NCBI GenBank assembly: GCA_963669155.1
Contig: OZ022577.1
Location: 7,924,947 to 7,988,946 of the forward strand
Length of the DNA: 64,000 nucleotides
Origin: Arbacia lixula
Lineage: Eukaryota > Echinodermata > Echinoidea > Arbacioida > Arbaciidae
Direction of reading: 5' to 3'
Positions 1 to 26,100 of this stretch are shown here, piece after piece (the first letter of the stretch is position 1; every line of letters starts with the position of its first letter). The notes below the pieces were generated by a model. The model was not told the origin of the DNA and searched no databases. It worked only from the letters and a program-made list of their open reading frames with translations. Made by a program: the position numbers and the translations under genes.

Positions 1-226
1 TTTCAGCGCAAGAGGCACTATTGGAGAATAGACACTAAGGCCATCACACTATACCAGAGTGATAGCAGCACAAGATATTATAAGGTGAGAGGGCACATTT
101 TGATGATGGGTACGGCCTGTGGAGGGGTATGGCCCATGAAGGGGTAAGGACTGTGAAGGGGTAAGGCCTACGGAGGGGAACAACCTTCAAACAGGGTGCT
201 GAAGAAGCACCCTGGAGTAGACACCA

Positions 227-386
227 GGGTCCCGTTGCATAAAACTTTGGATTAATGGTAATTCTGTCATCAGTGGTAACTACCATGGTAACACCACTTG
301 ACAGCCAATCAAATTCAAGATTTCCTTAGAAGTTGCCATTGATAGCAAAGTCACCATCAAAAGTTAAGTTTTATGCAACAGGGCCC
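227..386. repeat. Short MITE with 21-bp inverted ends
   Basis: The left end (227-247) and the reverse complement of the right end (366-386) agree at all but about two of 21 positions; both contain GTTGCATAAAACTT. The 160-bp size and lack of coding capacity fit a non-autonomous DNA transposon. A degenerate relative lies at 8562-8692. No clear target-site duplication is visible, so the superfamily is left open. Confidence 0.65.
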
Positions 387-499
387 AGTTGATAACTCGC
401 AAAGTGGAGACAAAGGAATGAAACAGTAATTGCGATGTGGCCAACCTAAGCTGCTCCAGTTGGATTGTGGGTTTGACCTGCCCCAAGTTGATATAATGA

Positions 500-791
500 C
501 AGATGGAGAGTGAGTGAGAGCTCTTGACTCTTGTAGAGAGATCCTGGGTTGGAGCCCAGCATGGTGCATATTCCATTGGACAATTGTTTTGCTCATATTT
601 GTCCCTCTCAACCTAGGTGTAGTAAATGGGTACTGGGCAGGATTCACTCCTGATCTAGTTAGATCAGCTAGCTTCTAGCACTAACAGCGGATGCTTGGTT
701 AAAATGAGGACATTAAACGAGCGCTTTGGGTTGTATTTTGTACTAGAAAAGTGCCATATTATAGCTGATTATTATTATCATTATTTTTATT
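500..791 (+). repeat. tRNA-derived SINE
   Basis: A tRNA-like head carries an A-box-like GAGTGAGAGCTC stretch and a B-box-like GGTTGGAGCCC (547-557) at tRNA spacing. It is followed by a body with GTAAATGGGTACTGGGCAGG and a GCGCTTTGGG segment, and ends in an ATTATTATT-type tail. This head, body and tail layout is typical of invertebrate tRNA SINEs. The B box has one change from GGTTCGANNCC, so this copy is probably not an active tRNA or Pol III gene. The exact 5' end is uncertain. Confidence 0.55.
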
Positions 792-950
792 CATATTCCC
801 CTTTGAACATTTGTTTTACCATGAAGCTGAACACAGCTTCCATTACTTGACCCAGTAAATGGCCCACGCTCTGAATAAAATTTGGTTATCATTATTATCA
901 AGTGGTGTTACCATGGTAATTGCTGAGATGTGTTGCCTGTCTCCCTACAG

Positions 951-15301
<14,351 letters not shown>

Positions 15302-17545
15302 GGGAGGACGCAGTCTGCGGTCATGCACGCCAGCACGCTTGAGCACGTCTGCTGGACGGCAGCTAGCTACCCAAGAACTGACCCTCTGGGATGGAGAATT
15401 GTCGCTCAGCTTGACCAGCGAATCATCATTTTTGCGTCGTGTTCACAAGCAACTTCAGGACTCGAGACAGAGAGAATGGGGAAGCAGGCAGGGATATGAT
15501 GATGACAATACGTCTCTACTAATGAACTATTTGAGTCCAAGTTTGTTCAGCGATTAAGTTATCTGTCACTGGATATGATCTTGGGACCACTCCTTGTTTA
15601 TGTTCTGTGAAACCAGGCATGTGTATGCTCCACTCAAGAGAGGGCAGTGTTTGGTTCACTGTGTTTGACATGCACCTGTAAATTCTAGTCCCCATGCAGC
15701 TGTCAACTCTTGTTTTGAAGAAAGAGCCTTGTGTGCTATGGGGCGTTTAATGACAGCTTTCCATATGATGTTTAGAAGACTTGGTTCATTTCGGAAGGTA
15801 TGAAATGAAACAGGAAAATAAGTGAAATAATAGTTTTTCGTGTTGCTTTTAGGCCGGATTGGGTTCAAACGTCACACTGAGTGTTCCTACACAAAAGTAC
15901 TGCCCAACCTTGGTTCAGAGTTGTCGTGGTTACCTCATGAACTTGAACAATATTCTCTGTGTTATTTATTATCTATATCCACTTGTCATAAACAGTTAGA
16001 GAGAGGAGAATATTATTGTTGTCCGGCTACTCTCAAAGTAGACGCTGCTTACAGTGTCTTGTGTGTGTTTCTACTGAAAACAAAGTTACATATTCATGTT
16101 CAGAAACATTAATGCCTTCAAACTTGAAAGGAAAGCATGGATGAAATGTATAGTTCCTGTATGGAGATTGTCTCAATGGACTGACTTTAGGGCAAATTGG
16201 ATGGTGCAAAGGGAACATAAATTACATTTTTAAAACTTGTCTCAAAAATTAAAGTCCCATTTCAAAAGCCAAAGGTCTGCTATATATTTCTTTGGTTCCC
16301 TTAAAAGCTACGGCACTTGACCACATTTGGCTGAACCTATCCTTGGAGGAAAAGGAAGTTATTTGTGAACAGGGAAACTCAATCTGTAACCCCTTTCCAA
16401 ATCCTTATCCTAAACCTATTCCATGCCCTGTTAACTGTTGGACATAGGTACCAAAGGGTTTGTATTTTAGGTCTTGTATTATGGACGAAAGTGTCTGTGT
16501 ATTGTACCACGGGTATTATATGAGGACATACATGTGCAACCCACCAGGATTGTCAGAAGTGCACTGTTTCTCCCTGAGCAATAAGCAGATATATTAGAAG
16601 CGTATGTGAAAAAAAAAACAACCTCATGAGCCTATCAGAACTTTCTGCCATGAATATGTGCATACGATACAACAACCAATGTGGAGGGGCACGCCCTAGG
16701 CCTCTTCTTTTTCATGTGTGTGTTTTCATTGACTGTCATATGCAGCTTTGTGGGTTGTTCATGGAGCATGCGTATCGAGTGACCGAGGATCAATACTCTG
16801 TGTGGACATCTTATCGCTCGCTCGCGTACATCAAGATCACATGAGATCGCCCTCTATAGTTAATTCAGCCATGTGAGAACCACCACAGGAGATGTCATGG
16901 TGAAATCGTTGTGTCACTTCTGGTTTCGCAGACTGACATCATCGACGCTGAGAAGTGAGTCAAAAACTCTGCACTGTACGTTCTACAGACATAGCTGTGT
17001 GCCTTCGCAACATACAAACAAAATGGCCTCGTTGCAACAGGAATCGCTGTTTGGATAGAAAGGAAACCGTGACGGAACTCACATCGACCCCCTTGATCAA
17101 TAAATATGTGACAAATACGTGATGGAGATGCATTATGGGAAGTGTGCAGATCTTCAACTATCTCGATATTCTGGTGTATGTTCCGAGAACTTCGCACAAA
17201 CTTCAGCCGAGGTCAGGATTTAGACCTTTTTTTTCCTTTTTTATTCTTTTTTTGCATCACGATACAACTGAGCAAAATGGCGACTGAACAAATGTTGTGG
17301 ATAGAATGCATCAGAGACTAAGACTGGTGATTTTTGTTCTTTTCTTTGTTAGTTTACAAAAATCTTTCAGTGTCACATTTTTAAACTTTTTTGTGCAATA
17401 TATATACATATACATATATATACATATATTCCCTTATAGATATAAGGGTTTTATGCGAATATAGACTGTAGTAAGATTTTTGTGTGTATGTAGAAGTGAG
17501 TGTATGATATTATAAGAAAATATTAAAGAGCGTCTTAGGAGTAAC
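15302..17545 (+). other. Probable PRKD 3' UTR, proximal
   Basis: No further coding sequence is recognised. An ATTAAA at 17522-17527 followed by GT-rich sequence (TATGTTGTGTTC) is a plausible poly(A) site. There is an AT/TACATA microsatellite at about 17398-17430. Confidence 0.45.
17522..17527 (+). terminator. Candidate PRKD poly(A) signal, proximal
   Basis: ATTAAA with GT-rich downstream sequence within about 40 nt. Not verified by transcript data. Confidence 0.35.
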
Positions 17546-20500
17546 ATTGATATGTTGTGTTCATATGTGTACTTGGTCACAATGCACACGATTTCCCCAT
17601 TCGATGAGTCAATGGTTTACTGAGTGTTCGTGGTCTTTTCATTCATTGCATTGCTTCATGGGGTCAAGAGACAAATCAGTGATCAATTTGTGGATTTTGT
17701 GACTTGCGATATTACCCCTCACCCCCTCTCCTATATCCCCCACATCTTTGTTTAGTATGTCTCGTTCAGAGTGGGCGGCGTGTTGATTGTACAAAGAGCG
17801 TTGAATCTTGTGTTTTTGTCAACTTTGTGCCGAGTATTAAAAAAACCTGCAGTCTGCTCCTTTCTCAAGGGCCTGCCAAAGGAGTTGTATATACACAGTC
17901 AGAAGGGTATCAAACACGAAAGGAAGACTGTAGAGACACAGGGAGGAACATGAAATTACAGAAAATGGTGACTTTGATTATCAGGTAGAATGATGTCAGT
18001 GTGAGTTTGTGACACAAAATGACAGTATATTTTTCATGATACTTGTTTTGTTCTCACCTCTATTTGTTGCAAGCAGCTTGAATTGATCGCAGATGTGTGG
18101 TGCTTCTCACTAGTGGATACTGCAGCATCTTTTCTTTTCCATTTCATATACAGTTGTGATTAGATTGACGAGTGCATTTAGTTTCCTTTTATTTCTTAAG
18201 AAGAGACTCTTTACGTCTTGTGTTTGACATGTGATTCTGTTTTCAGCATTCATCTGAAATTAGAAACCTGAAGAGAGAAAGAAATAAGAAGATGGTCACA
18301 TGTATGCTTTTTAAAAAATATTGATTACCTGTAAACAAATTCCTTTCCAAGTTATTGCAGTGACAAAAAACAGTAAAGGAAGCTTGCACTATGTCATGAT
18401 AGATGTATGATGGGCTCGTTTGATTTTGCCAAATAAACGCCTCTGAAGAACCAAATTCTTCAATCATTTGCAAAATGAGCATAGGAAAGCTTCATTTTCG
18501 TGTAGGTTATCTGTACTGTCGTATTGGTCTTGTTATTACACTATGCAATTATTTATTGAAGTTTGAACATTATATAGTCATTTAGTCTGGCAGATGGGCA
18601 GTGAGAGCAACATACATCTGTCACGCTGTGTCACTCGCTTGGTACATGTAGAGAGAGAGAAAAAAAATCAGGCATGTTTTTCCTTTTTCTTCTTCTCAAC
18701 TTTTCTAAAAGAAATAGTATCTGATTATCAAATATGAAAAAAATTAAATAAATTTTGATTTTAGATTTTAAAGGAGACAGAAATTGCTTCATGCCCTGTG
18801 GAAGCACAAAGAAAAGAGAAAATGTAATGTGTTAAGGAGTTTATTTAAACATGTGTAGAATACTTTAGGTAAACCTGCTGTAATATAAAGTGAACTTTCA
18901 TATCTGGACATAGATTCAGTTCAGATTGAAGAAGCAGATTAAGGTTGGCTTTTCTGAAGTAGGTAGTAGGGCTTTCTTGAAGCAGAAATAGGAAAATAGA
19001 AGGAAAAAAACTGAGAAAAATATAACAGTGGCACAATCATATTTTTATTTTCTATTAAAATTTCAATGTTGATTTCAAATTGCAGCTCCTAGAACGCTCA
19101 TCTCCATACGTTGATATTTCACAAGATTCCTTGGTGCATTGTGAGGGCATTAGAAGGAATTGTTAAGAATAGTGTGAAATCTGGACAGTAAAGTGAAGCT
19201 GTGGGACTGGATAGCTCTCTAGGTGTTTCTCATGAAATTGCAACGTGTTCATGTGACCATTTAATATTTAACGTAGAACATGACATCCATTTGTCAAGCA
19301 CTTGCATGGACATAATTTTATCTCCCTTGTTTATGCACGGAACATATCCACAAAACATGGAGCTTGACTTAATTTAATGGTGGCAATCTGTCCTACTATT
19401 TTTGCAATATTCTGCAACAAATCCTATTTCATTTAAATTTAATTTGAGCTCCAGGTAAGAAATTGAAAATGACAGGTGTTGATCTGTTTGTTCATATTCT
19501 TCTTTATTGTGCAAGTGATCTATTTTGGCTGCCAACTGGATCATCTGGCCTTTTAAGAATGAAAAGAAATTAGGCACTTCTGAATATGAATCTGCAACTG
19601 AACAGTTTTTCTCTGCCATGTGCCAAAACTGTTTGTTCAACTCTCCTTAAAAAAATAAATATTCACATGGAAACAAGATTGTTATGACAACATAAGGGAC
19701 ATAACATTGTACAAGTGTTTCCAACCCTCTGCCAATTCATGTTGACAATAGTGCTTTGTTGTGTGCATATATTTGACCAAATCATTTGGAATTTGAAGCT
19801 GAGATTGTTTTTCTGGTGCTGCAGTTATGAATGTCATAGTCTGTCATTTTTCTAGCAAATTTTTTGAAAACTTTCTTGCAAACAGTTGCAGACATAAGGT
19901 CATTGTCACGATGTCGGTGTGAGAATTTTTTATTCTTATTTATGTTTCATGTGTGAACGGTATACTTGCATTATAAGACATTTTCCTTCAGTGCACAATT
20001 GGTAGTTTTACAGTCATGAGTGCAGGTGATTATGTAGAAATAATCGTCACCAGAGTAGAATGTACAATCACACAAGTAATGTATCAGAACGAACTCAGAC
20101 ACTCTGTAATGTCATTGAAAAGCAGCCATACAATCTGATCTACAAAGCACCCATTTAATGTAGTCATTTCTTTGTTTGGTTTATGGTGTTTTTGTGTAAA
20201 ATTTGTCAGATTCTTTGTGCTACACAAACACACCTATTTCCCCATGAAGTCAAGTTTATGTTTTGCTGTGAGATTTTTTTTTTTTTCATTAGCTTCATAT
20301 ATAGCAGCTGCTTTTCATGTGATAGCACAGAACATTTCTATTGAAATGGAAATTAACATATATTCCTTGCCAGACTTTTGCTCTTAATACCTCTGACAGT
20401 AACCTAGTTTGTGCATTTATTTGCTTTGAATAAATCAGTATTGTCCAGGCTCGTGTTCGAATGACAATCATATCACAGAGTATACCTTGGTTTTGGGGAA

Positions 20501-21496
20501 TACCACTTTGCAGAGAATGAAAGTCTTTTGGGTAATATTGCATCTTATTATGTGACGTAGTGCCACATGATGTACTTCAAATGTTCCTTTACTACAAGAA
20601 TGCCATGTTGCTAGTAACTATCCAATATTTGGAAGTTACCCAAATCAAAAAGCAACTACAGTACCATAGAAATGGCCAATGAGCTTCTGGGCATTGTGTC
20701 TGTTGCCATGGTAATAAGTACCATACACAGGATGACCCATAGTGACACAAGTCTGCTATGTGAAGCCCATTCAATGCTTGCCATGACTGGCTAGGCAGTT
20801 TTAAGGTACTTCTGGAGAAACAGCAATTAAAGTGGACGAGAACTTGGTGGTATGGCCTATTGAGACCACACCAAAGCCTCTTGATATTTAGTTGGGTGTT
20901 GAGCAAGGATTACTATTTGTGGCCAAGTTTATTTGTGTACCCATATGTGAAAGTGTTCTCTTTTAACGCAGAAGAAAAGTTCCTAGCCGGACCAAATTCC
21001 TAACCCCAATGGTGATTACTGTTGTGTATTTGAAATGAGTCGTTATCTTGCACAAGGTCTGTAACTGTTAAGATTTTAAGTTAGTTCAATTTTAAGCACA
21101 TCAGAAATGCTTTGTTTTCTTGCCTGGTTAAAATGCTGAACTTTATTCTCTTTTGTAGTGTATGAGCTGCAAGTACATTTTATTCCCATTATTGTTATTA
21201 AGGGGTAGACCGTGCAATCTTTTTAGCCTTTAGTGTTTCTTTGTCTGTACATGAATCTTTCAGCTGTTCATTGTGTATCACATTATGTTTGGACAACATG
21301 CCAGCTATTTCAACCTTGGTAACATTTTGAATACCATGTTCTTTTTGTTTTATATTTCGTCAAGTCAATGCAGTTTGCACCAACTTTGTTTTACAATGCG
21401 GCCGACGCTCAAGTCATTTGTACTTTCCCGAGATTTATTTTGTATCACTGACAGATTGTGTTAATTCCAAATGCATCTGCTTCAAACTCCTTGAAT
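17546..21496 (+). other. Possible extended PRKD 3' UTR or intergenic DNA
   Basis: AT-rich sequence with no recognisable exon, RNA gene or element. It may be transcribed if the distal poly(A) signal at 21497 is used. Confidence 0.4.
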
Positions 21497-21502
21497 AATA
21501 AA
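21497..21502 (+). terminator. Candidate PRKD poly(A) signal, distal
   Basis: AATAAA followed about 35 nt later by a strong GT-rich element (TTGGTTGTTGCGTTGTGTGTT). This is the best plus-strand poly(A) context after the stop codon and would imply a 3' UTR of about 6.2 kb. Confidence 0.4.
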
Positions 21503-21524
21503 AGAGATGTTTTTCTCATGCAAA

Positions 21525-23035
21525 ACTTACACCTTGGTTGTTGCGTTGTGTGTTAAATTCTAGCACTGCAAATTTGATAGTGGAAATGTAAGTACATGTA
21601 CAATAAGTCATACATGTTTTGGCAACACACTGCATTTATACATCAGTTTGGCGTCAACAATTTCATTTCATCCAAAACATGACAAGTTGACATTAAAACA
21701 TTCCTCACTCAAACATTGTTTCACAACATTCGCCATCATAACAGAAAACTAACAAAATTTCACTGTAAATGAAAACATTTAGGCACTGTACCATAAAATC
21801 ATTTAAGCTTTTTAATTCCATATTTTGTAATACATTGAATTCCATCCCAGCTATTACATTAAAAAAAAAAAAGACCTTTGACCTACAGGACGATTTTCAC
21901 ATTTCCATGTGCTATCAACAGAAATGGGTAGTTCATAAACACTACAATTGAATATTGCATTAAACAAGTAACAAATATATCCTCAGCATATCTTCAATCA
22001 GCTTTGAATATGGAATCATGATTTACTTTAATAATTTACTTAACATCTTAAATCTGTGAATCGTTGCCTTTCGCACTGTTTGGGCTTTTAAAGACAAGGT
22101 AGCCCTTAAGCAAAAGTCATGAAATTCGACATGGATGAGCAGTATATTCTAATGATAACATGAATGAAATCTAAGTCATAGATTAAATATTTTCAGGAAA
22201 AGATATCCTTGTTTACATACACATTACAATCATTTGAAAAGAAGTGACCATGGTCTACATTCATATACTGTATTTCAGGGGCCCAATGGAAATCAACTTC
22301 TGTCCAAGAAACGATGTGCCAACCCTAGCTAGTTAGGGATGCAGATGAAATCTCTTCCGAGTTCCATGTCATGTTTGATTTTACCAGAGTCTCTATTCCT
22401 CCCCACATGCCACATACCACCAGCAGAGGTCTGTTCGTAACTGAGGATAGGAGAGGATTTACATCTACAAGGCGTCGTTGAATTGGCTTAAGAGTAGTCT
22501 TAAAAGGACGGTTAGGAGACCACTTTTCACCAGTTGGGTTTACTTAAAGTACACATTTCATTCATCAAGCTGGTTCAAACTGGTCTATCAGCAGCAATAC
22601 AAATGGCAAGGGCCATTACAGTATCTTTGTTATCATAGCAAGCGCTATAGTGGCACGCTTACGATTTAAGAACATAATCCATGGTAAGAATGAGAAGAAG
22701 TGCTTCCCATGTACACTCTAAGCCAAAGGAAGACCAAAACCGCGTCGCGAGCTGGGCTACAGATCCGGTCACGAGACACGCTTCCAAGTATGCCCACATC
22801 CATTCTTTGTTGTTGTTTGCAACTGGTTTTCAAGCATAGCTGATCAGCACAAAACATGACAAGTGTGCTATGCACATAGAATATTCTAGATTTTCAGAAC
22901 GGGTTCCCCTCCTCAGAGCACTGTGATGACAGAATCATCTCTGCAAGGTACCATTTCACTCATGGCATGTTCAAGTTCTTCAGAATGGGTTCCCCTCCTT
23001 GGGGGCACTATGATGACAGCGGTGGTCTCTCTCTC
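21525..23035 (-). other. Convergent border and GINS1 3' flank
   Basis: Lies between the two convergent genes. It must hold the GINS1 3' UTR on the minus strand. A local duplication is visible: CAGAACGGGTTCCCCTCCT near 22897 and CAGAATGGGTTCCCCTCCT near 22981, each followed by a similar CACT.TGATGACAG. No other gene is seen. The GINS1 poly(A) site is not resolved. Confidence 0.5.
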
Positions 23036-23104
23036 TCAAGACATGATGTGCTCCAGGATGCCTTGGCGGATCAGCGGCTCACACAAGGACCTCAACAAGA
23101 AGTG
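23036..23104 (-). CDS. GINS1: GINS1 exon 8 and stop
   Basis: 69 nt, acceptor GTCCGCAG. Encodes [20 protein letters not shown] then MS and TGA (23036-23038), matching human [22 protein letters not shown]. The stop is followed on the coding strand by a short GA run. Confidence 0.95.
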   Translation of the reverse strand, partial: HFLLRSLCEPLIRQGILEHIMS

Positions 23105-26100
23105 CTGCGGACAGTGACAAAACAGAGCATTATTATTATCATCATTAAATACATACACCACATATGACAAAGGTGGGCATTCTCAAAAGCTAAGAATTCC
23201 CTGGTTGGAAAAAAAGTCCTATTCCATTATGTTGTGGGGTATTTTTCAACCTGATGTCATAAAACATGAAATTATTTTGGCTTTCAATTTGAAAAAGATA
23301 TTTTTTATTTATTTTTTAAAATCAAAGTCTATCCTAAAATTAATACCCAACAGTATCTAATAATACAATTCAGATTAACAGTTGTGCCAATTTGAAGAGA
23401 AATGATGTGGTATAAACATCTCAGCTTGTCAATTTGAAGATTTAATGTTCATTTGTTTTGCATTTAAAAATCAAAGGTGATACAGAAATATCAAATAAAA
23501 TAAACTGGATTAATCTTGTGCAGAAATTTAAGCCATTGTGAATGGGTTAAAGAACTTGGGAGCCCACCTGACTATTTTTCTTGAGTACAACTGTACTTCC
23601 ATCCTCTGTCTCAAACTCCCCATAGTCCATCAGACACCTCACCTGTCAACAACAATACATAGAAGCAGTCAAGGTTAATTAACTTGTATGACTTTTAAGC
23701 ACTACAGTCATTATGATCTTATGACTTCAATTGGCAACAACACTTTTATGTGCAGGATTCAAAATGAAAAACGAAATGCCATGTTTTGCATTATAAATAT
23801 CCACAAAAGTGCAGTAACAAGGAACACCAAATTGAGGTTAAAATAATAATAGTCCATTCTTATATAGCACAGTTTTATACAATAGTCTCAGTGGGCATGA
23901 AAGATCAAAAGAAAAAGGTATAGAACAGTTTTTAACCCTAATCAGGCCGGGCTTTTTGGACTGTTCTGTGGCCAAGGGGGGGTTGATTCAACCCCCCCTT
24001 GAGATCTCGGCCATCGGTCGCGCGATTGCGACAAAATTTGGCACGCACGATACCTGTGTCATAATCTACAAGATTATTTTGTTAAATTTTTCAAAATTGT
24101 TAATTGTTAATTTTAATTAATTAATTATGCAAATTTAGCCCACAATTATATAAAACACTAAATAAAAACATTTAGAGTCTAATATTTGGTTTGTATATCT
24201 GTTATAATATGTTTCACAATTGGTTATCAAAAAAACTTTGAAAATTCATTTTAATTCTTATGTATTTTATTGTTTTTGGAATTTCTTATGTATTTCTTTG
24301 TTTTTTTACTTTTGTTTTTCTTTGTTTTTTTTATTGGAAATTGTCACTGACCACTTTTCAGCCACGATTAGCATCAAATTTATCAATTAAAATTATCAAA
24401 TGGAAAAACAATTAGGCTTTTATGAGTTTTATGAAGAAGCACTATTTTCCATAGGAAATGCACACAAAATTGAAAAATTGTGCACGTTTTGGGATGACAT
24501 GCGTTACGAAAATGGGCGTGGCTCCGTAATGGTATGCGTGGATGTCGCTAATTTGGTCTCAAAAGATGCGCAAGACTTCAAAGAAAAAAGTCAAGAAGTG
24601 TCGCGATGAGTCATTCTTGCGTTGCGGCATTATTGCACGAAACGTCGAGGGGGGGGTTGATTCAACCCCCCCCCCGGCCGTTTTAGGGTTAAGCAAAGAT
24701 AAAGTGATTGAAACTTACAATTCACTAACAAACAAAAAATACTTTAAATTGGTGTGAAATTGATCCTCAGTATTAGATTGTTGAATAAAGTCAGGATGTT
24801 AGGAAAAATATGGAATCATAGATATTTGTTATCGCAAAGAGTTAACCACAAGAGGATTCAGAATTTGCCCAACTTAAAAATCACTCTAAGCATAATAGTG
24901 AGCTTGGTATTATTGAAAGTGTTGCCCTCTCAGCTCATTGGCTCAAGATATTGTTTAACAGCTCTGCATAACAAGTCTTAACAAGATGGTACCCTTTGAC
25001 TCATTTTGCCATGCACAGGTTTTGATCTTGTGTGCCACTTCCAGAGAATTCAAATAATTCAAATGCGATCTGTATATAGAAAAGATTACATCCCATCTGG
25101 CAATCAATCAATCAACCAATCACCAAGGAAAGAACAAATGAAAATAGTGATACAAATTACAATCAATCAAGCAAGGAAATGGGCAAATGCCTGCAAAATG
25201 AATTTATAGAGTGGAACCTCTTTGTCACAGAGATATTTGATATGTTCCAATCAACTTTCCTAAGAATTTCAATTTTTTTTCACCTTGATGCAACTTTCAA
25301 TTTTACATGTCCATACAATTTTGTTGTGACAAACATTTGTTGTAATCAAGCACTGCTAAGTGAAAAGAGCAAGGTAAGCAGAGGCCGTCCACATTCCTTT
25401 AAAAATCTCATCTTACCTCAACATACAAGCTTTTTGGGGGACTGCGATCCTGAAGGGGAAAAATGAGAACATGACCAACAATGGTATAGCAATAATATAC
25501 TTAAATCAAGAGGGAGCACTCTATTTCACTCTGTATGAGCAAGTATTACATCTTCTCATTACTAATATACACTCATCTTAAACAGCAGTTTGTAGTAGCT
25601 AACAACTTTGCCATCTGAACCCTGTTTCTCCATTTCATCTCATATGTGTTGGTTTATACTGAAAACAAAGCAAAAACAGTCTTGTAGAATAAACATTTCG
25701 ATTCATCTCTTTATTCTTTGTATTTCTAATGTGTTTTTTTGTAATGGTTAAATAAATAAAATTGAATTTCATATTCTTTTTCTTTTCACCTCATAAGTGA
25801 GTTATCACAAATACAATTACTTGGACATGGTGCTACTTACAGTTTACTATTTGTGAATACCTCCTCTCCATGAAAACGTACAAAGAACATACTCAGAAAC
25901 AGTATGAACGAGTAACCTTTTATAGCATTATGGCATTTTTCTACCTTCACAAGTATATGGTATGTATATAATCCAGGATCAACCAATAGTGGATGCACAA
26001 AGTTGCAAATTGCTGCCATGCTTGCACACGGTTTGCCTGCCCTGGTGTATAATGATATAAATATTGCATGCAAGGGGAAATGACAAGTGATGCATAAACT

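Larger units (their letters stand above)
1..950 (+). other. PRKD intron upstream of PH exon
   Basis: No coding exon is visible. The stretch ends in a good splice acceptor (pyrimidine tract and CAG at 941-950). It holds degenerate short tandem repeats of a GGGGTAAGG-like unit around 107-180, a small inverted-repeat MITE (227-386) and a tRNA-derived SINE (about 500-791). The C1 domain exons of the kinase are expected further upstream, outside the window. Confidence 0.6.

Noticed and set aside
500-580. tRNA gene
   Set aside because: The tRNA-like head is attached to a SINE body and tail and its B box is altered.
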